A stretch of 64,000 nt of DNA from CAYFXA01 sp964347135 (GTDB lineage Bacteria; Patescibacteriota; Microgenomatia; PFEM01; JAHIFH01): positions 1 through 64,000 of the forward strand of contig CAYFXA010000001.1 in NCBI GenBank assembly GCA_964347135.1, read 5' to 3'. Both the position numbers and the translations under genes were made by a program. The notes under the pieces were generated by a model. The model saw nothing but the letters and a program-made list of their open reading frames with translations, searched no databases and had not been told where the DNA came from. Positions 7,706 through 15,921 of this stretch are shown piece after piece (position 1 is the stretch's first letter; each line of letters begins with the position of its first letter).

Positions 7706-8392
7706 ATGAAAGTTAATCAGGTTCTCAAAAAATTAAAATCAATGTCTAACCCAAAAAATGTTGAAGACATGGCGCGGTTTGGCATCAATCCTCGAAATAC
7801 TTTGGGAATTTCAATTTATGTTTTAAGAAAAATTGCCAAAGAAATTGGCAAAAATCATCAATTGGCTCAACAACTTTGGAATTCTGGTATTCATGAGGCC
7901 CGAACTTTGGCGAGCATGATTGATGAACCAGAAAAAGTGACCGAAAAACAAATGGAAAAATGGGTTAAGGATTTTGATTCCTGGGATGTTTGTGACCAAG
8001 TTTGTGGTAATCTTTTTGACAGAACCAAATTTGCTTATCCAAAAGCTTTTGAATGGAGCAAAAGAAAAGAAGAATTTGTTAAAAGAGCAGGATTTGTTTT
8101 AATGGCCACCCTTTCGGTTCATGACCAAGAGGCAAAAGATAAAAAATTCGAACAATTCTTTCCTGTTATTAAAAGAGAAGCAACTGACGAGCGAAATTTT
8201 GTTAAAAAAGCAGTCAATTGGGCTTTAAGACAGATTGGAAAAAGAAATCTGGCTTTGAATAAAAAAGCAATTGCCATTGCCAAAGAAATTCAGAAAATGG
8301 ATTCCAAGAGTGCTAAGTGGATTGCTAATGATGCTCTCCGAGAATTAACTGGTGAGGCAGTTCAAAAAAGATTAAAAAGAATGATAAAATAG
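7706..8392 (+). CDS. AlkD-type DNA alkylation repair protein
   Basis: A 228-residue HEAT-repeat DNA glycosylase of the AlkD family, which removes positively charged alkyl bases (3-methyladenine, 7-methylguanine) without base flipping. The all-helical repeats are evident, and the central FDSWDVCDQVCG stretch (about residues 88-99) matches the W...D active cleft of the family. The frame is open to 7628, inside miaA on the other strand, but the -10 at 7690-7698 rules out that extension; ATG 7706 is used and the mRNA is short-leadered or leaderless. Family membership is firm; substrate range inferred. Confidence 0.9.
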   Translation: MKVNQVLKKLKSMSNPKNVEDMARFGINPRNTLGISIYVLRKIAKEIGKNHQLAQQLWNSGIHEARTLASMIDEPEKVTEKQMEKWVKDFDSWDVCDQVCGNLFDRTKFAYPKAFEWSKRKEEFVKRAGFVLMATLSVHDQEAKDKKFEQFFPVIKREATDERNFVKKAVNWALRQIGKRNLALNKKAIAIAKEIQKMDSKSAKWIANDALRELTGEAVQKRLKRMIK

Positions 8393-8418
8393 TTATTAAG
8401 AAAAGGAGGTGAGGAGTA

Positions 8419-8802
8419 ATGAAAGGCTATGTAGGCAATATAGAGGAAGCCACTGAAAAAAATAATAACTTTAGAAAGGTACTTTTTACAGGAAAATATT
8501 GCCAGTTGGTTGTTATGAGTTTAAAACCAAAAGAAGAAATTGGCATGGAAGTTCATCCCAAGGTAGACCAATTTTTTCGAATTGAGGAAGGAAAAGCAAA
8601 ATTAATTATTGATGGAGAGGAACATTCTGTTGGCGATGGTGATGCGTTTATTGTTCCTGGCGGCAGTCAACACAATGTTATCAATGCTTCAGGAAATGAG
8701 AACCTTAAGCTTTATACGATTTATTCGCCACCCAACCATCCCGATGGTACGATTCATAAAACAAAGGCAGAAGCGGATGCCGCAGAGGCTCACGAAGAAT
8801 AA
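8419..8802 (+). CDS. Cupin-domain protein
   Basis: A 127-residue single-domain cupin. Motif 1 covers roughly residues 39-58 (GMEVHPKVDQFFRIEEGKA) with only one His of the usual HxH; motif 2 is GDAFIVPGGSQHNVIN near residues 75-90. It probably binds a metal and a small molecule or sugar, but the substrate cannot be told. It has a strong ribosome-binding site (AAAGGAGGTGAGG) after the AlkD gene, 26 bp downstream, suggesting one transcript. Its last 13 nt overlap the 3' end of miaB on the opposite strand. Confidence 0.85.
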   Translation: MKGYVGNIEEATEKNNNFRKVLFTGKYCQLVVMSLKPKEEIGMEVHPKVDQFFRIEEGKAKLIIDGEEHSVGDGDAFIVPGGSQHNVINASGNENLKLYTIYSPPNHPDGTIHKTKAEADAAEAHEE

Positions 8803-9848
8803 CTTTCTCTTTTGTTAATTAAGTCTTCCAAAATTCTCCATCTTCTTTTCTTTTCTTCTGGGGAAACATTATCTTTTAATTTAAAAGCCGCTGTTCCAGG
8901 GCGAGGCGAGTATTTGGCAATGTAGGCTTTATCAAAATTGACTTTTTTACATAAAGCAACCGTGTTTTGAAAGGCTTTCTTTGTTTCTCCGGGAAAACCA
9001 ACAATAATATCAGTGCTTATTTGAATATCGAGAATCTTTTTTCTGATTTTTTCCACCAATTTAATATATTGAAGTGATGTATAAGGACGATTCATTTTTT
9101 TAAGAATTTTATTATCACCTGACTGAACTGGTAGATGAAGATAACGAACCATTTTTGGCAAATTCATGGCATCAATAATGTCATCAGTTAAATCCCAGGG
9201 ATTGGAAGTAACAAAAGAAATCTTTTTAATGCCTTTGATTTGATGAAGGCGTTCAAGTAACTGACTAAATTTTTTTCTTGGTTTTAAATCTTTCCCATAA
9301 CTATTAACGTTTTGACCTAATAAAGTAATTTCTTTGTAACCTCGATTTGCCAATTCTTCCACTTCGCAAACTATTTCTTTAAAGGGTTTGCTTATTTCCT
9401 TTCCTCGAGCATAAGGAACAACACAATAGGAACAGAAATGGTCACAACCCTCCATAATCGTAACAAAAGCGCTGGTTTTCTTTTTGTATTTTGGGGTAAT
9501 TTTTTCTGGACCCACTAACTCCTCAATTGTTTTAAATTCATTGACTTGGGGCAGTTTCTTTTTAAGCTGAGCTGGGGTATAGCGTCGCCTTTCCCCTCGC
9601 GCTGAGCCAACCATACAACCAGTGAGAATAATTTTTTGCCCTTTCCTTTTTTTCTGAGCAAGATTATTGACCAAGCCAAAAACCCGGTTCTCAGCGGACT
9701 CACGAACAGAACAGGTGTTAATCACAACCACATCAGCTTCTCCAATTTTTTTTGCTATTTGATAACCTTTTTTCTCAAAAACAGCAGTCAACCTCTCACT
9801 ATCCGCTTTATTCATTTGGCAACCAAAGGTTTGGATAAAATATTTCAT
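8790..9848 (-). CDS. miaB: tRNA-2-methylthio-N6-dimethylallyladenosine synthase MiaB, lacking TRAM domain
   Basis: A radical SAM methylthiotransferase that converts i6A37 to ms2i6A37 in tRNA. The N-terminal UPF0004 domain has the three auxiliary-cluster Cys (FGCQMN near residue 10, INTCSVRE near 46, TGCMVG near 80). The radical SAM triad is GCDHFCSYC near residues 134-142, followed by GQNVNSYG and VGFPGET. At 352 aa it stops where the C-terminal TRAM domain (~60 aa, tRNA binding) would start in the usual ~440-residue proteins; the stop is clean. MiaA is encoded nearby on the same strand. Confidence 0.95.
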   Translation of the reverse strand: MKYFIQTFGCQMNKADSERLTAVFEKKGYQIAKKIGEADVVVINTCSVRESAENRVFGLVNNLAQKKRKGQKIILTGCMVGSARGERRRYTPAQLKKKLPQVNEFKTIEELVGPEKITPKYKKKTSAFVTIMEGCDHFCSYCVVPYARGKEISKPFKEIVCEVEELANRGYKEITLLGQNVNSYGKDLKPRKKFSQLLERLHQIKGIKKISFVTSNPWDLTDDIIDAMNLPKMVRYLHLPVQSGDNKILKKMNRPYTSLQYIKLVEKIRKKILDIQISTDIIVGFPGETKKAFQNTVALCKKVNFDKAYIAKYSPRPGTAAFKLKDNVSPEEKKRRWRILEDLINKRESYSS

Positions 9849-9883
9849 GGTTTATTTGACAGGTTAATTTTATCACTTCCATC

Positions 9884-9912
9884 TTGTTTTTTGAAACTAG
9901 CCCTGATATTAT
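9884..9912 (+). promoter_or_regulatory. Promoter of the orphan gene at 9921
   Basis: -35 TTGTTT (9884-9889), 17-nt spacer, -10 TATTAT (9907-9912). Expected transcription start is at 9919-9921, the start codon itself, so the mRNA should be leaderless. Confidence 0.65.
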
Positions 9913-9920
9913 AGGACATT

Positions 9921-10709
9921 ATGAGCAAAGAGTCGGATTTAATTTATCAAGCCGAAATGAAACGGGTAATGGATCCTGCGCGTGAGGCAATAGAAAATGC
10001 TCAACAAAACGCTTCTATTCCATTAGAAGAACTCGCCCATCTTTCCTCTGAAGAAATGATTGATGTAATGCGCTTGTGGAGAATTTGGGCGGTTACACTT
10101 ATGACTCTTCACAAAAAAGAATGGAATGGTAAAAGAGCCGCTGAATACCTTTATGAAGCTCGGGAGGTTTTTAGGACCTACTATTACAACCCAACAGTAC
10201 TAGAAGCAGCGAGTGCAATGAAAACCGACCCAGAAGGAAATGAATACCAAATGCTCGCAGAAATGAATCGTGACCAAGGAAAATTTTATCTTTATGCAGC
10301 TGGTTTAACAGGAGAATCTTTTTTAACAGCAATCGCCTGCCAATGTTTTGAAGAAGCAATTAAGAATGCTGAAGAGGGCACATCCGCTTGGGCAGTGGCA
10401 ACAATGGAAAGAGAAATTGCTGGTAAAAAGATAAAGCAAGAAATTGATTTTGATATTTTTAGAGAAGCCTATGAAACCGCTGTTTACTTGTCTCCACGAG
10501 CGGGTGGTTGGGATCGAATGGCAGCGGTTTCTTGGTGGTATGTTAAGGAATCGCTTTGGGCAGGTAGAAAAAGCGATTTAGAGTTAGGGTTAAGGAATTT
10601 GAGAAAAGCCTCTCAAGAACTGGGTATCAACTGGCTAAAAAAATATCCTTTAAATGAAGTCTCCATTACTCTTTTAGGAGTTAGTAGGAGAATAACAGCC
10701 CGGTGGTAA
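9921..10709 (+). CDS. Helical (TPR-like) hypothetical protein
   Basis: A 262-residue soluble protein that I cannot assign. It is almost entirely helical with regularly spaced Ala/Tyr/Trp residues, reminiscent of tetratricopeptide-like repeats (for example around residues 70-85, 120-160 and 205-235). There is no signal peptide or transmembrane helix. It stands alone between miaB (divergent) and the ABC exporter (convergent) with a well-formed promoter ending 8 nt before the ATG. Function unknown; the repeat reading is tentative. Confidence 0.6.
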   Translation: MSKESDLIYQAEMKRVMDPAREAIENAQQNASIPLEELAHLSSEEMIDVMRLWRIWAVTLMTLHKKEWNGKRAAEYLYEAREVFRTYYYNPTVLEAASAMKTDPEGNEYQMLAEMNRDQGKFYLYAAGLTGESFLTAIACQCFEEAIKNAEEGTSAWAVATMEREIAGKKIKQEIDFDIFREAYETAVYLSPRAGGWDRMAAVSWWYVKESLWAGRKSDLELGLRNLRKASQELGINWLKKYPLNEVSITLLGVSRRITARW

Positions 10710-10730
10710 ATCTCGCCATGCGATCTTTTT

Positions 10731-11519
10731 TTAACTACTAGCGCTTGAATATTGAGTTAAGGCATATTTCCAAAATCTTAGTGATCCCCAAAGGGCAATT
10801 CCACTAATAACAAAAGAAAGAGCTGCCCATTGCCACGACAAAAGTCCCATTAATACCTTAGTTGGAACCGTAATCATGATTATTATTGGCATGGCAAAAG
10901 TTAGAATTGTTTGAATTGAGCGCTGATAAATATCAGTGGGAAATCTAGCCAAGTTTAATAAATCTCGATAAACCTCTATTAAGTGATCAATGGCTAAGGT
11001 AATTACTCCAATTGAGGAAACAAAAAGATGAATGGCAAAAGCCACAATCAAAGCATTTAGATAGAAAACAAAGAAATAAAACAAAAAGCTTACATTAGGA
11101 GCCAAACCCCGAGTTAGGATAAACCACAAAGTAAGAATCCAAAGTGGCACTAAAAAAGCAAAATCTAAAATATCCGTTCTTCTGAATAAGGGGTGAAAAA
11201 ATGAGGGTAAAGGTTTGACCAAATGGATATCAAGCTCGCCGCTGTCAACTAAATAGCGGAAAATGTAAACTCCTCTAAAGAAAAACTGGGCGGTGATATC
11301 AACAATATTAAAAATCAAAAAGAAAAGAATCACCTGGTTCGCATCATATCCCGCTAAAGACTTTGTTGAGCTGACAACGGTATACAAAAATATGAAGAAA
11401 AATATAAAACGGACGATTTTACCAAGGGTGAAAAAGACGGCTGCCAAAAGAGAAGTGACCTGCTCTTGGAGAGCATTTTTAGACATCAAAAACCAGATTT
11501 TAAGAAATTTTTTAAACAT
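10731..11519 (-). CDS. ABC-2 type transporter permease (ABC2_membrane_6 / DUF990 type)
   Basis: A 262-residue permease with about six TM helices. The pattern of a short basic N-terminus, two helices, then the segment VDSGELDIHLVKPLPSFFHP (near residues 90-110) is typical of the DUF990-like permeases that work in pairs with one ATPase. It is the third gene of an exporter operon; its start codon overlaps the stop of the preceding permease (TAATG), so the two are probably made in equal amounts. The substrate is unknown; this class includes exporters annotated near drug-resistance and viologen transport systems. Confidence 0.88.
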   Translation of the reverse strand: MFKKFLKIWFLMSKNALQEQVTSLLAAVFFTLGKIVRFIFFFIFLYTVVSSTKSLAGYDANQVILFFLIFNIVDITAQFFFRGVYIFRYLVDSGELDIHLVKPLPSFFHPLFRRTDILDFAFLVPLWILTLWFILTRGLAPNVSFLFYFFVFYLNALIVAFAIHLFVSSIGVITLAIDHLIEVYRDLLNLARFPTDIYQRSIQTILTFAMPIIIMITVPTKVLMGLLSWQWAALSFVISGIALWGSLRFWKYALTQYSSASS

Positions 11520-12316
11520 TAAATGCCCGGAACATCATAAGTAATTAGCCCTTTTCGCCAAACAGTCTTCAAAAGGTAATAAAAAAGAAATACCCAAACG
11601 CTGGTGATCAGAATCGCTGTTAATACTTCGATTGGTGCCATCTGCCCCAGCCAAACTTTTAAGGGATAGTAAACTATATAAGGAAAAGGAGTTAAACGAA
11701 GAATTTTTTCAAAAATAGGCGGTAAAACATCTAAAGGAAAAAATCCCCCACCACCAAATTCCAAAAAAATAACAATAAATAAAAATCTTGGTGCCCAAAC
11801 ATCAGCTACCCAAAAACCAGTACTACCCGCAACTAAATTTAAAATGAAATAGAGGATAGTTGCCAGGAAACAAAGAATTATAAAGGCAAAGATATAGAAC
11901 AAATTAGTCTGAAAAAAGAGAGATGGTTTAAATATTAAAATTATCAGTCCCAACTCGATTATAGTAAAAAAGATATTAAGAACCTTATCAGCTAAATCTC
12001 GACTCGCCCAGAATTTAAAAATTCCGATGGGACGTAAAAACCAAGGAGCAATTTGTCCGGTTTTAATTTGTCCGGCTAAATCAGCTGTCCGGGATGCCAA
12101 AACAATACTCCTTAAAACAGCAATTCCAAGAGTATAAGTCAACATTTGGCTTTTTTGATAGCCAAGTAAGCTCTGTCTATCTCCGTAGAGAGCACTCCAA
12201 AAGAAAAACAAAGAAAGTAATAAGACAAAGTTTCGAAATCGCCAAAGAAAAAAGTTAACGCGGTAAACAAAATATTCTTCAAAAGTATTTTTAGTTAACT
12301 GAAGATACTTACGCAT
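11519..12316 (-). CDS. ABC-2 type transporter permease, partner subunit
   Basis: A 265-residue permease with six predicted TM helices, paralogous in layout to the next gene. The segment IKTGQIAPWFLRPIGIFKFW near residues 75-95 is the counterpart of the partner's GELDIHLVKPLP motif. The open frame reaches 12370, but the ATG at 12316 (MRKYLQ) is preferred because the longer form would overlap the ATPase by 60 nt; with this start the overlap is 8 nt. It forms the heterodimeric membrane part of the exporter. Confidence 0.88.
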   Translation of the reverse strand: MRKYLQLTKNTFEEYFVYRVNFFLWRFRNFVLLLSLFFFWSALYGDRQSLLGYQKSQMLTYTLGIAVLRSIVLASRTADLAGQIKTGQIAPWFLRPIGIFKFWASRDLADKVLNIFFTIIELGLIILIFKPSLFFQTNLFYIFAFIILCFLATILYFILNLVAGSTGFWVADVWAPRFLFIVIFLEFGGGGFFPLDVLPPIFEKILRLTPFPYIVYYPLKVWLGQMAPIEVLTAILITSVWVFLFYYLLKTVWRKGLITYDVPGI

Positions 12317-13292
12317 AGTTTTTGCCAGTAAACAATTCACGGATGATATCTTCAATCGCCGGTTCTTCAATATTCAAATCCGCTACTGGTAATTTGTCTA
12401 AGATTTGAGCCGCAATAAATGAAGCTTGATCTCGTTTAACGGTAATTACCAGTTTGGGATACTCAAATTCTTTTATTTTTCCTATATCCTCAATTTTTTT
12501 GGGATCCACTTCTTTGGCTAAAGTAATGGAAATTCTTTTGTTATCAGCATATTTTTTAATTATTTCACTCAATTGTCCATCAAAAACGATTTTGCCCTTG
12601 TCAATAATAATCACCCGTTTGCACAACTCTTTAACATCACCCATGTAATGAGAAGTCAAAATAATGGTTGATTTGTAACGCTTGTTGTACTCTTTAATAA
12701 AATCCCGCATCTTTTTTTGCATGACGACATCAAGGCCAATCGTTGGCTCATCTAAAAACAGAATTTTGGGAGAATGAAGTAAAGCAGTAATTAATTCACA
12801 TTTCATTCGTTGACCTAAAGAAAGTTTTCTCACTTGGACATTAAGAATATCTTTAACATCTAAAAGTCTGACGAGCTCATTAAGCATTTTCTTGTACTTT
12901 TTATCAGGCACTTCGTAAATTTCTTTGTTAAGAATAAAAGTCTCTGTTGGTGGCAAGTCCCACCAAAGTTGGTTTTTCTGTCCCATCACTAAAGAAAACT
13001 GCTTTTGAAATTCGGGTTTACGGTCCCAAGGATTAAAACCCAAAACATCAACTTTTCCTGAAGTGGGGTAAAGAAGACCGGAAAGACATTTCAAGGTTGT
13101 GGTTTTTCCTGCTCCATTGGGTCCAATAAAACCAATTAATTCGCCTTCATCAATGGAAAAAGAAATATTGTTGACTGCCCTAACAGTCTCATACTTTCGT
13201 TTAAAAAGAGATTTAACTGAACCAGCTAGTCCTGGTTCTTTTTTATGAACTTGGTAAAATTTTTTTAAACGAGAGACTTTGACTACTGCCAC
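12309..13292 (-). CDS. ABC transporter ATP-binding protein of the ABC-2 exporter
   Basis: A 327-residue ATPase powering the two permeases. Walker A is GPNGAGKTT near residues 56-64, the signature LSLGQRMKCEL near 157-167 and Walker B KILFLDEPTIGLD near 177-189, followed by the H-loop SHYMGD. A C-terminal ~90-residue extension is typical of the daunorubicin-type subfamily. The start codon is GTG (13292); no in-frame ATG is better placed. It is first in the operon ATPase-permease-permease. The direction (export) is inferred from the subfamily; the substrate is unknown. Confidence 0.92.
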   Translation of the reverse strand: MAVVKVSRLKKFYQVHKKEPGLAGSVKSLFKRKYETVRAVNNISFSIDEGELIGFIGPNGAGKTTTLKCLSGLLYPTSGKVDVLGFNPWDRKPEFQKQFSLVMGQKNQLWWDLPPTETFILNKEIYEVPDKKYKKMLNELVRLLDVKDILNVQVRKLSLGQRMKCELITALLHSPKILFLDEPTIGLDVVMQKKMRDFIKEYNKRYKSTIILTSHYMGDVKELCKRVIIIDKGKIVFDGQLSEIIKKYADNKRISITLAKEVDPKKIEDIGKIKEFEYPKLVITVKRDQASFIAAQILDKLPVADLNIEEPAIEDIIRELFTGKNYA

Positions 13293-13325
13293 TGTAGTTA
13301 AAGTTTAGCATATTTGAAGAAGAAA

Positions 13326-13598
13326 CTACCTGACTGCCTTCTTAAGTGGTTTGCCCGGAGAAAATCTTGGCGCCCGATGGCTTTTGACCATCTTTTTTTC
13401 GTTGGTTCCAGGAATAATTACTGGTTTGTCCTTGACCTTGACAACACGAAAAGTGCCGAAACCGGAAAGAACGACTTTATCACCTTTTTTCAAAGCATTA
13501 GCAACTTCGGAAAGAAAAGTATCAATTGCCTCCCGCGAAGCTCTTTTAGTTAAATGGGCTTTAGTTGCCACTAAAGAAACAATTTGTTTCTTGGTCAT
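13326..13598 (-). CDS. HU-family DNA-binding protein
   Basis: A 90-residue histone-like protein that bends and compacts DNA as a dimer. The core GFGTFRVVKVKDKP and the arm segment with NEKKMVKSHRAPRFSPGKPLKKAV are standard. A strong Shine-Dalgarno (AAGGAGGTGATTT) and a good promoter (TTGACA / 17 / TATCCT, 13632-13660) suggest abundant expression. HU versus IHF cannot be separated by sequence alone here; HU is more likely. Confidence 0.95.
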   Translation of the reverse strand: MTKKQIVSLVATKAHLTKRASREAIDTFLSEVANALKKGDKVVLSGFGTFRVVKVKDKPVIIPGTNEKKMVKSHRAPRFSPGKPLKKAVR

Positions 13599-13631
13599 TA
13601 AATCACCTCCTTGAGCAGGAGACTTTAATAG

Positions 13632-13660
13632 AGGATAACTTAAAAAGGATAATTTGTCAA
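13632..13660 (-). promoter_or_regulatory. Promoter of the HU gene
   Basis: Consensus -35 TTGACA (13655-13660), 17-nt spacer, -10 TATCCT (13632-13637). The leader of about 28 nt contains the AGGAGG site. Confidence 0.7.
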
Positions 13661-13688
13661 GCTAATTCGGTCTTTTTTGAAGAAAACA

Positions 13689-15077
13689 CTATTTTGCTTT
13701 AGTGGTTTCACTAGCAGTTGTTTCTCGAATACAGGTTACTTTAATTTGTCCGGCATAAGAAACTTTCTTCTCTAATTCTTTAGCAATCTTGTTTGCCAAA
13801 ACCACTAACTCATCATCAGAAACTTCCTCGGGTTTAACCAAGACTCTCACATCTCGGCCCGCTTGATAAGCAAAAGCTTCTTCAACTCCTTTAAACTTGT
13901 TAGCGATTTCCTCAATTTCCTCCATTCGCTTAACATATTCTTCATGAGCTTCGTATCGAGCCCCCGGTCGAGAACCGGAAATGGCATCAGCAATCCAAAC
14001 AATTCTTGACTCGGGTGAAGAAAAAGGCTTGTCCTCATGGTGCTCGGCAATGCAATCAATTACCTCTTTGGGCAGCCGGTACTTCTTAGCCAAATCAACT
14101 CCTAATTGAACATGGGTGCCTTCTTCTTCGGTCACTACTTTGCCAATGTCATGGAGCAAGCAACCAAGACGAACAATATTGGTATCTGCTCCCACTTCAT
14201 GAGCAATTTGAACACCAATCTTGGTTTCTTCAAGAGTATGAGCAATCATATTTTGACCATAAGAAAACCTAAATTTAAAACGCCCTAAAAGTTTAATTAG
14301 TTCGGGGTGAAGTCGATAAACCTTAAGAGAATGACAAAGTTTTTTGCCTTCCTCGAACATAATTTTTTCTACTTCTTTTCTAGTTCGCTCAACCACTTCC
14401 TTTATTCTGGCAGGCTGAATTCTTCGATCACGAACTAGTTTTTGGAGAGCTCTTTTGGCAATTTCTCGACGAACAGGATCAAAAGAAGAAATAATAATGT
14501 CATTGGCATCACCTAGTTCAATCTCTACTCCTGTTGCCTGCTCAAAGGCGCGAATATTCCTACCTTCACGACCGATAACTCGACCTTTTAATTCTTCACT
14601 AGGAAGCTGAACCGAAGAAACAGTGTATTCCGCCACATAGTCAGTGGCACCATGCTGCATCGCTTCCACCAAAAGCTCTTTGGCTTTCTCCTCGGTTTTC
14701 TCTTCAATCTCCTCTTCAGCTTCCTTAATCTTTCGAGCAATACTCTCTGCTAAATGTTTTTCAGTTGCTTCAAGAAGAAGCTTTTTTGCTTCCTCGCGCG
14801 TTAACTTAGCAATCTTCTCTAATTTGGCAATTTCTTTTTTCTTAATTTCATCAATCCCACTAAGTTTTTTATCCAATTCCCGCTTGCGTTTATTAAGCTG
14901 TTTCTCCTTCTCTTCTAAAGCTCCTTCACGCCTTTCAATTTCCGCAATTTTAGTTGCTAATTCCTTGGCAATCCTTTTACTAGCGGTTGTTTTTCCAACT
15001 GTTTTTCTTTTCCTTCCTTTTTGAGCCGCTTTCTCTTCTGCTATAGCTTTGGTTAATAAATTATCTAAAAGTCCCAT
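13689..15077 (-). CDS. rny: Ribonuclease Y, without N-terminal membrane anchor
   Basis: An endoribonuclease that starts mRNA decay. The order is a long charged coiled coil (residues ~20-150), KH domain (GRVIGREGRNIRAFEQATG near 163-181) and HD domain with the metal motif LLHDIGK near 308-314, then the C-terminal RNase Y region. At 462 aa it is about 55 shorter than typical; the missing part is the N-terminal TM helix, since residues 1-45 are polar (MGLLDNLLTKAIAEEK...). It would then be cytosolic or recruited otherwise. The ribosome-binding site is AAAGGAGGTC. The upstream leader holds a 7-bp hairpin. Confidence 0.95.
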   Translation of the reverse strand: MGLLDNLLTKAIAEEKAAQKGRKRKTVGKTTASKRIAKELATKIAEIERREGALEEKEKQLNKRKRELDKKLSGIDEIKKKEIAKLEKIAKLTREEAKKLLLEATEKHLAESIARKIKEAEEEIEEKTEEKAKELLVEAMQHGATDYVAEYTVSSVQLPSEELKGRVIGREGRNIRAFEQATGVEIELGDANDIIISSFDPVRREIAKRALQKLVRDRRIQPARIKEVVERTRKEVEKIMFEEGKKLCHSLKVYRLHPELIKLLGRFKFRFSYGQNMIAHTLEETKIGVQIAHEVGADTNIVRLGCLLHDIGKVVTEEEGTHVQLGVDLAKKYRLPKEVIDCIAEHHEDKPFSSPESRIVWIADAISGSRPGARYEAHEEYVKRMEEIEEIANKFKGVEEAFAYQAGRDVRVLVKPEEVSDDELVVLANKIAKELEKKVSYAGQIKVTCIRETTASETTKAK

Positions 15078-15121
15078 AAGACCTCCTTTGATTGGCGATT
15101 TGGCTTTGGCAAATGGAAATT

Positions 15122-15140
15122 ACCGTTAGAAGATAACGGT
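15122..15140 (-). promoter_or_regulatory. Hairpin in the rny leader
   Basis: A perfect 7-bp inverted repeat ACCGTTA / TAACGGT with a 5-nt loop, about 45 nt upstream of the rny start. No T-run follows on the minus strand, so it is not a simple terminator. Role unknown. Confidence 0.45.
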
Positions 15141-15242
15141 TTAAATAAATAAATTATTTAATCCACATTTTTTAGAAGCCATAATTAATAAAACCAATTT
15201 CGCCAAAACTAAATATTATTTAATTTCAACGCCTTTATTTTA

Positions 15243-15857
15243 TCACTTCTCTAAATATTTCGCAACCACTTTTTTAATTGTTTCCCAAGAAAAACCTCGA
15301 CGAGCCAAAAAAGCAGACATTTTTTGATAAAATTCCTCTCTGGGCAGGTTTTTGTAAGTTTTTAATTTTTTTTGGGCTAGTTTATTGGCCAAGGGTAATT
15401 CATTCACTTTTTTAATGGTTTTTTCAATTATTGTTTTATCAATTCCTTTTTGTTTTAATTCCATGGTTAAGCCAAATTTGCCTCGGGGACGAAAGGCTGT
15501 TCGCTGTTCCACCCACCAACGAGCGAATTCCAAATCATTAACTTGTCTCAATTGCTTTAATTTTTTAATGACTGAATCAATTAGTCTTGGTGGTGATTTT
15601 CTCTTTCTAAGATAATCACGGATTTCTTTTTCTGAACGAGGGCGACGAGAAATTAAACGAAGAGCCCGATTAAGTAGCTTTTGAAATTCGTTTTTAAAAA
15701 CCAAATCATCAACCTGTCTCTGAGTTAATTTCTTGCCAACTTTTAAACCTGCCTTCAAGAAATTATCCGCATCCAGGCCAAAAGCAAACTTGCCATCAAG
15801 ATAAATATTGACCCTTTTTTTGTTTTTTTGGGCTTTGATTCTGGTTATCTTTGCCAT
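15243..15857 (-). CDS. recX: Regulatory protein RecX
   Basis: A 204-residue RecX-family protein that binds RecA filaments and limits their activity. The three-helix repeats are visible: SRRPRSEKEIRDYLRKR near residues 68-85, LNDLEFARWWVEQR-type segment near 105-118 (here VNDLEFARWW) and the C-terminal repeat with FLARRGFSWETIKKVV. It lies directly downstream of recA on the same strand but after a terminator, and a TATACT at 15864-15869 ends 6 nt before the ATG, so it probably also has its own leaderless transcript. Confidence 0.93.
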   Translation of the reverse strand: MAKITRIKAQKNKKRVNIYLDGKFAFGLDADNFLKAGLKVGKKLTQRQVDDLVFKNEFQKLLNRALRLISRRPRSEKEIRDYLRKRKSPPRLIDSVIKKLKQLRQVNDLEFARWWVEQRTAFRPRGKFGLTMELKQKGIDKTIIEKTIKKVNELPLANKLAQKKLKTYKNLPREEFYQKMSAFLARRGFSWETIKKVVAKYLEK

Positions 15858-15872
15858 CTCACCAGTATAGTA

Positions 15873-15901
15873 TCAAAAAAACCCGCCGATTCGGCGGGTG
15901 C
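15873..15901 (-). terminator. Intrinsic terminator between recA and recX
   Basis: Minus strand CACCCGCCGA / TCGGCGGGT followed by seven T. The stem is strong and GC-rich and lies just after the recA stop. Confidence 0.85.
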
Positions 15902-15921
15902 TTTAGTTACCAAAAGCCATC

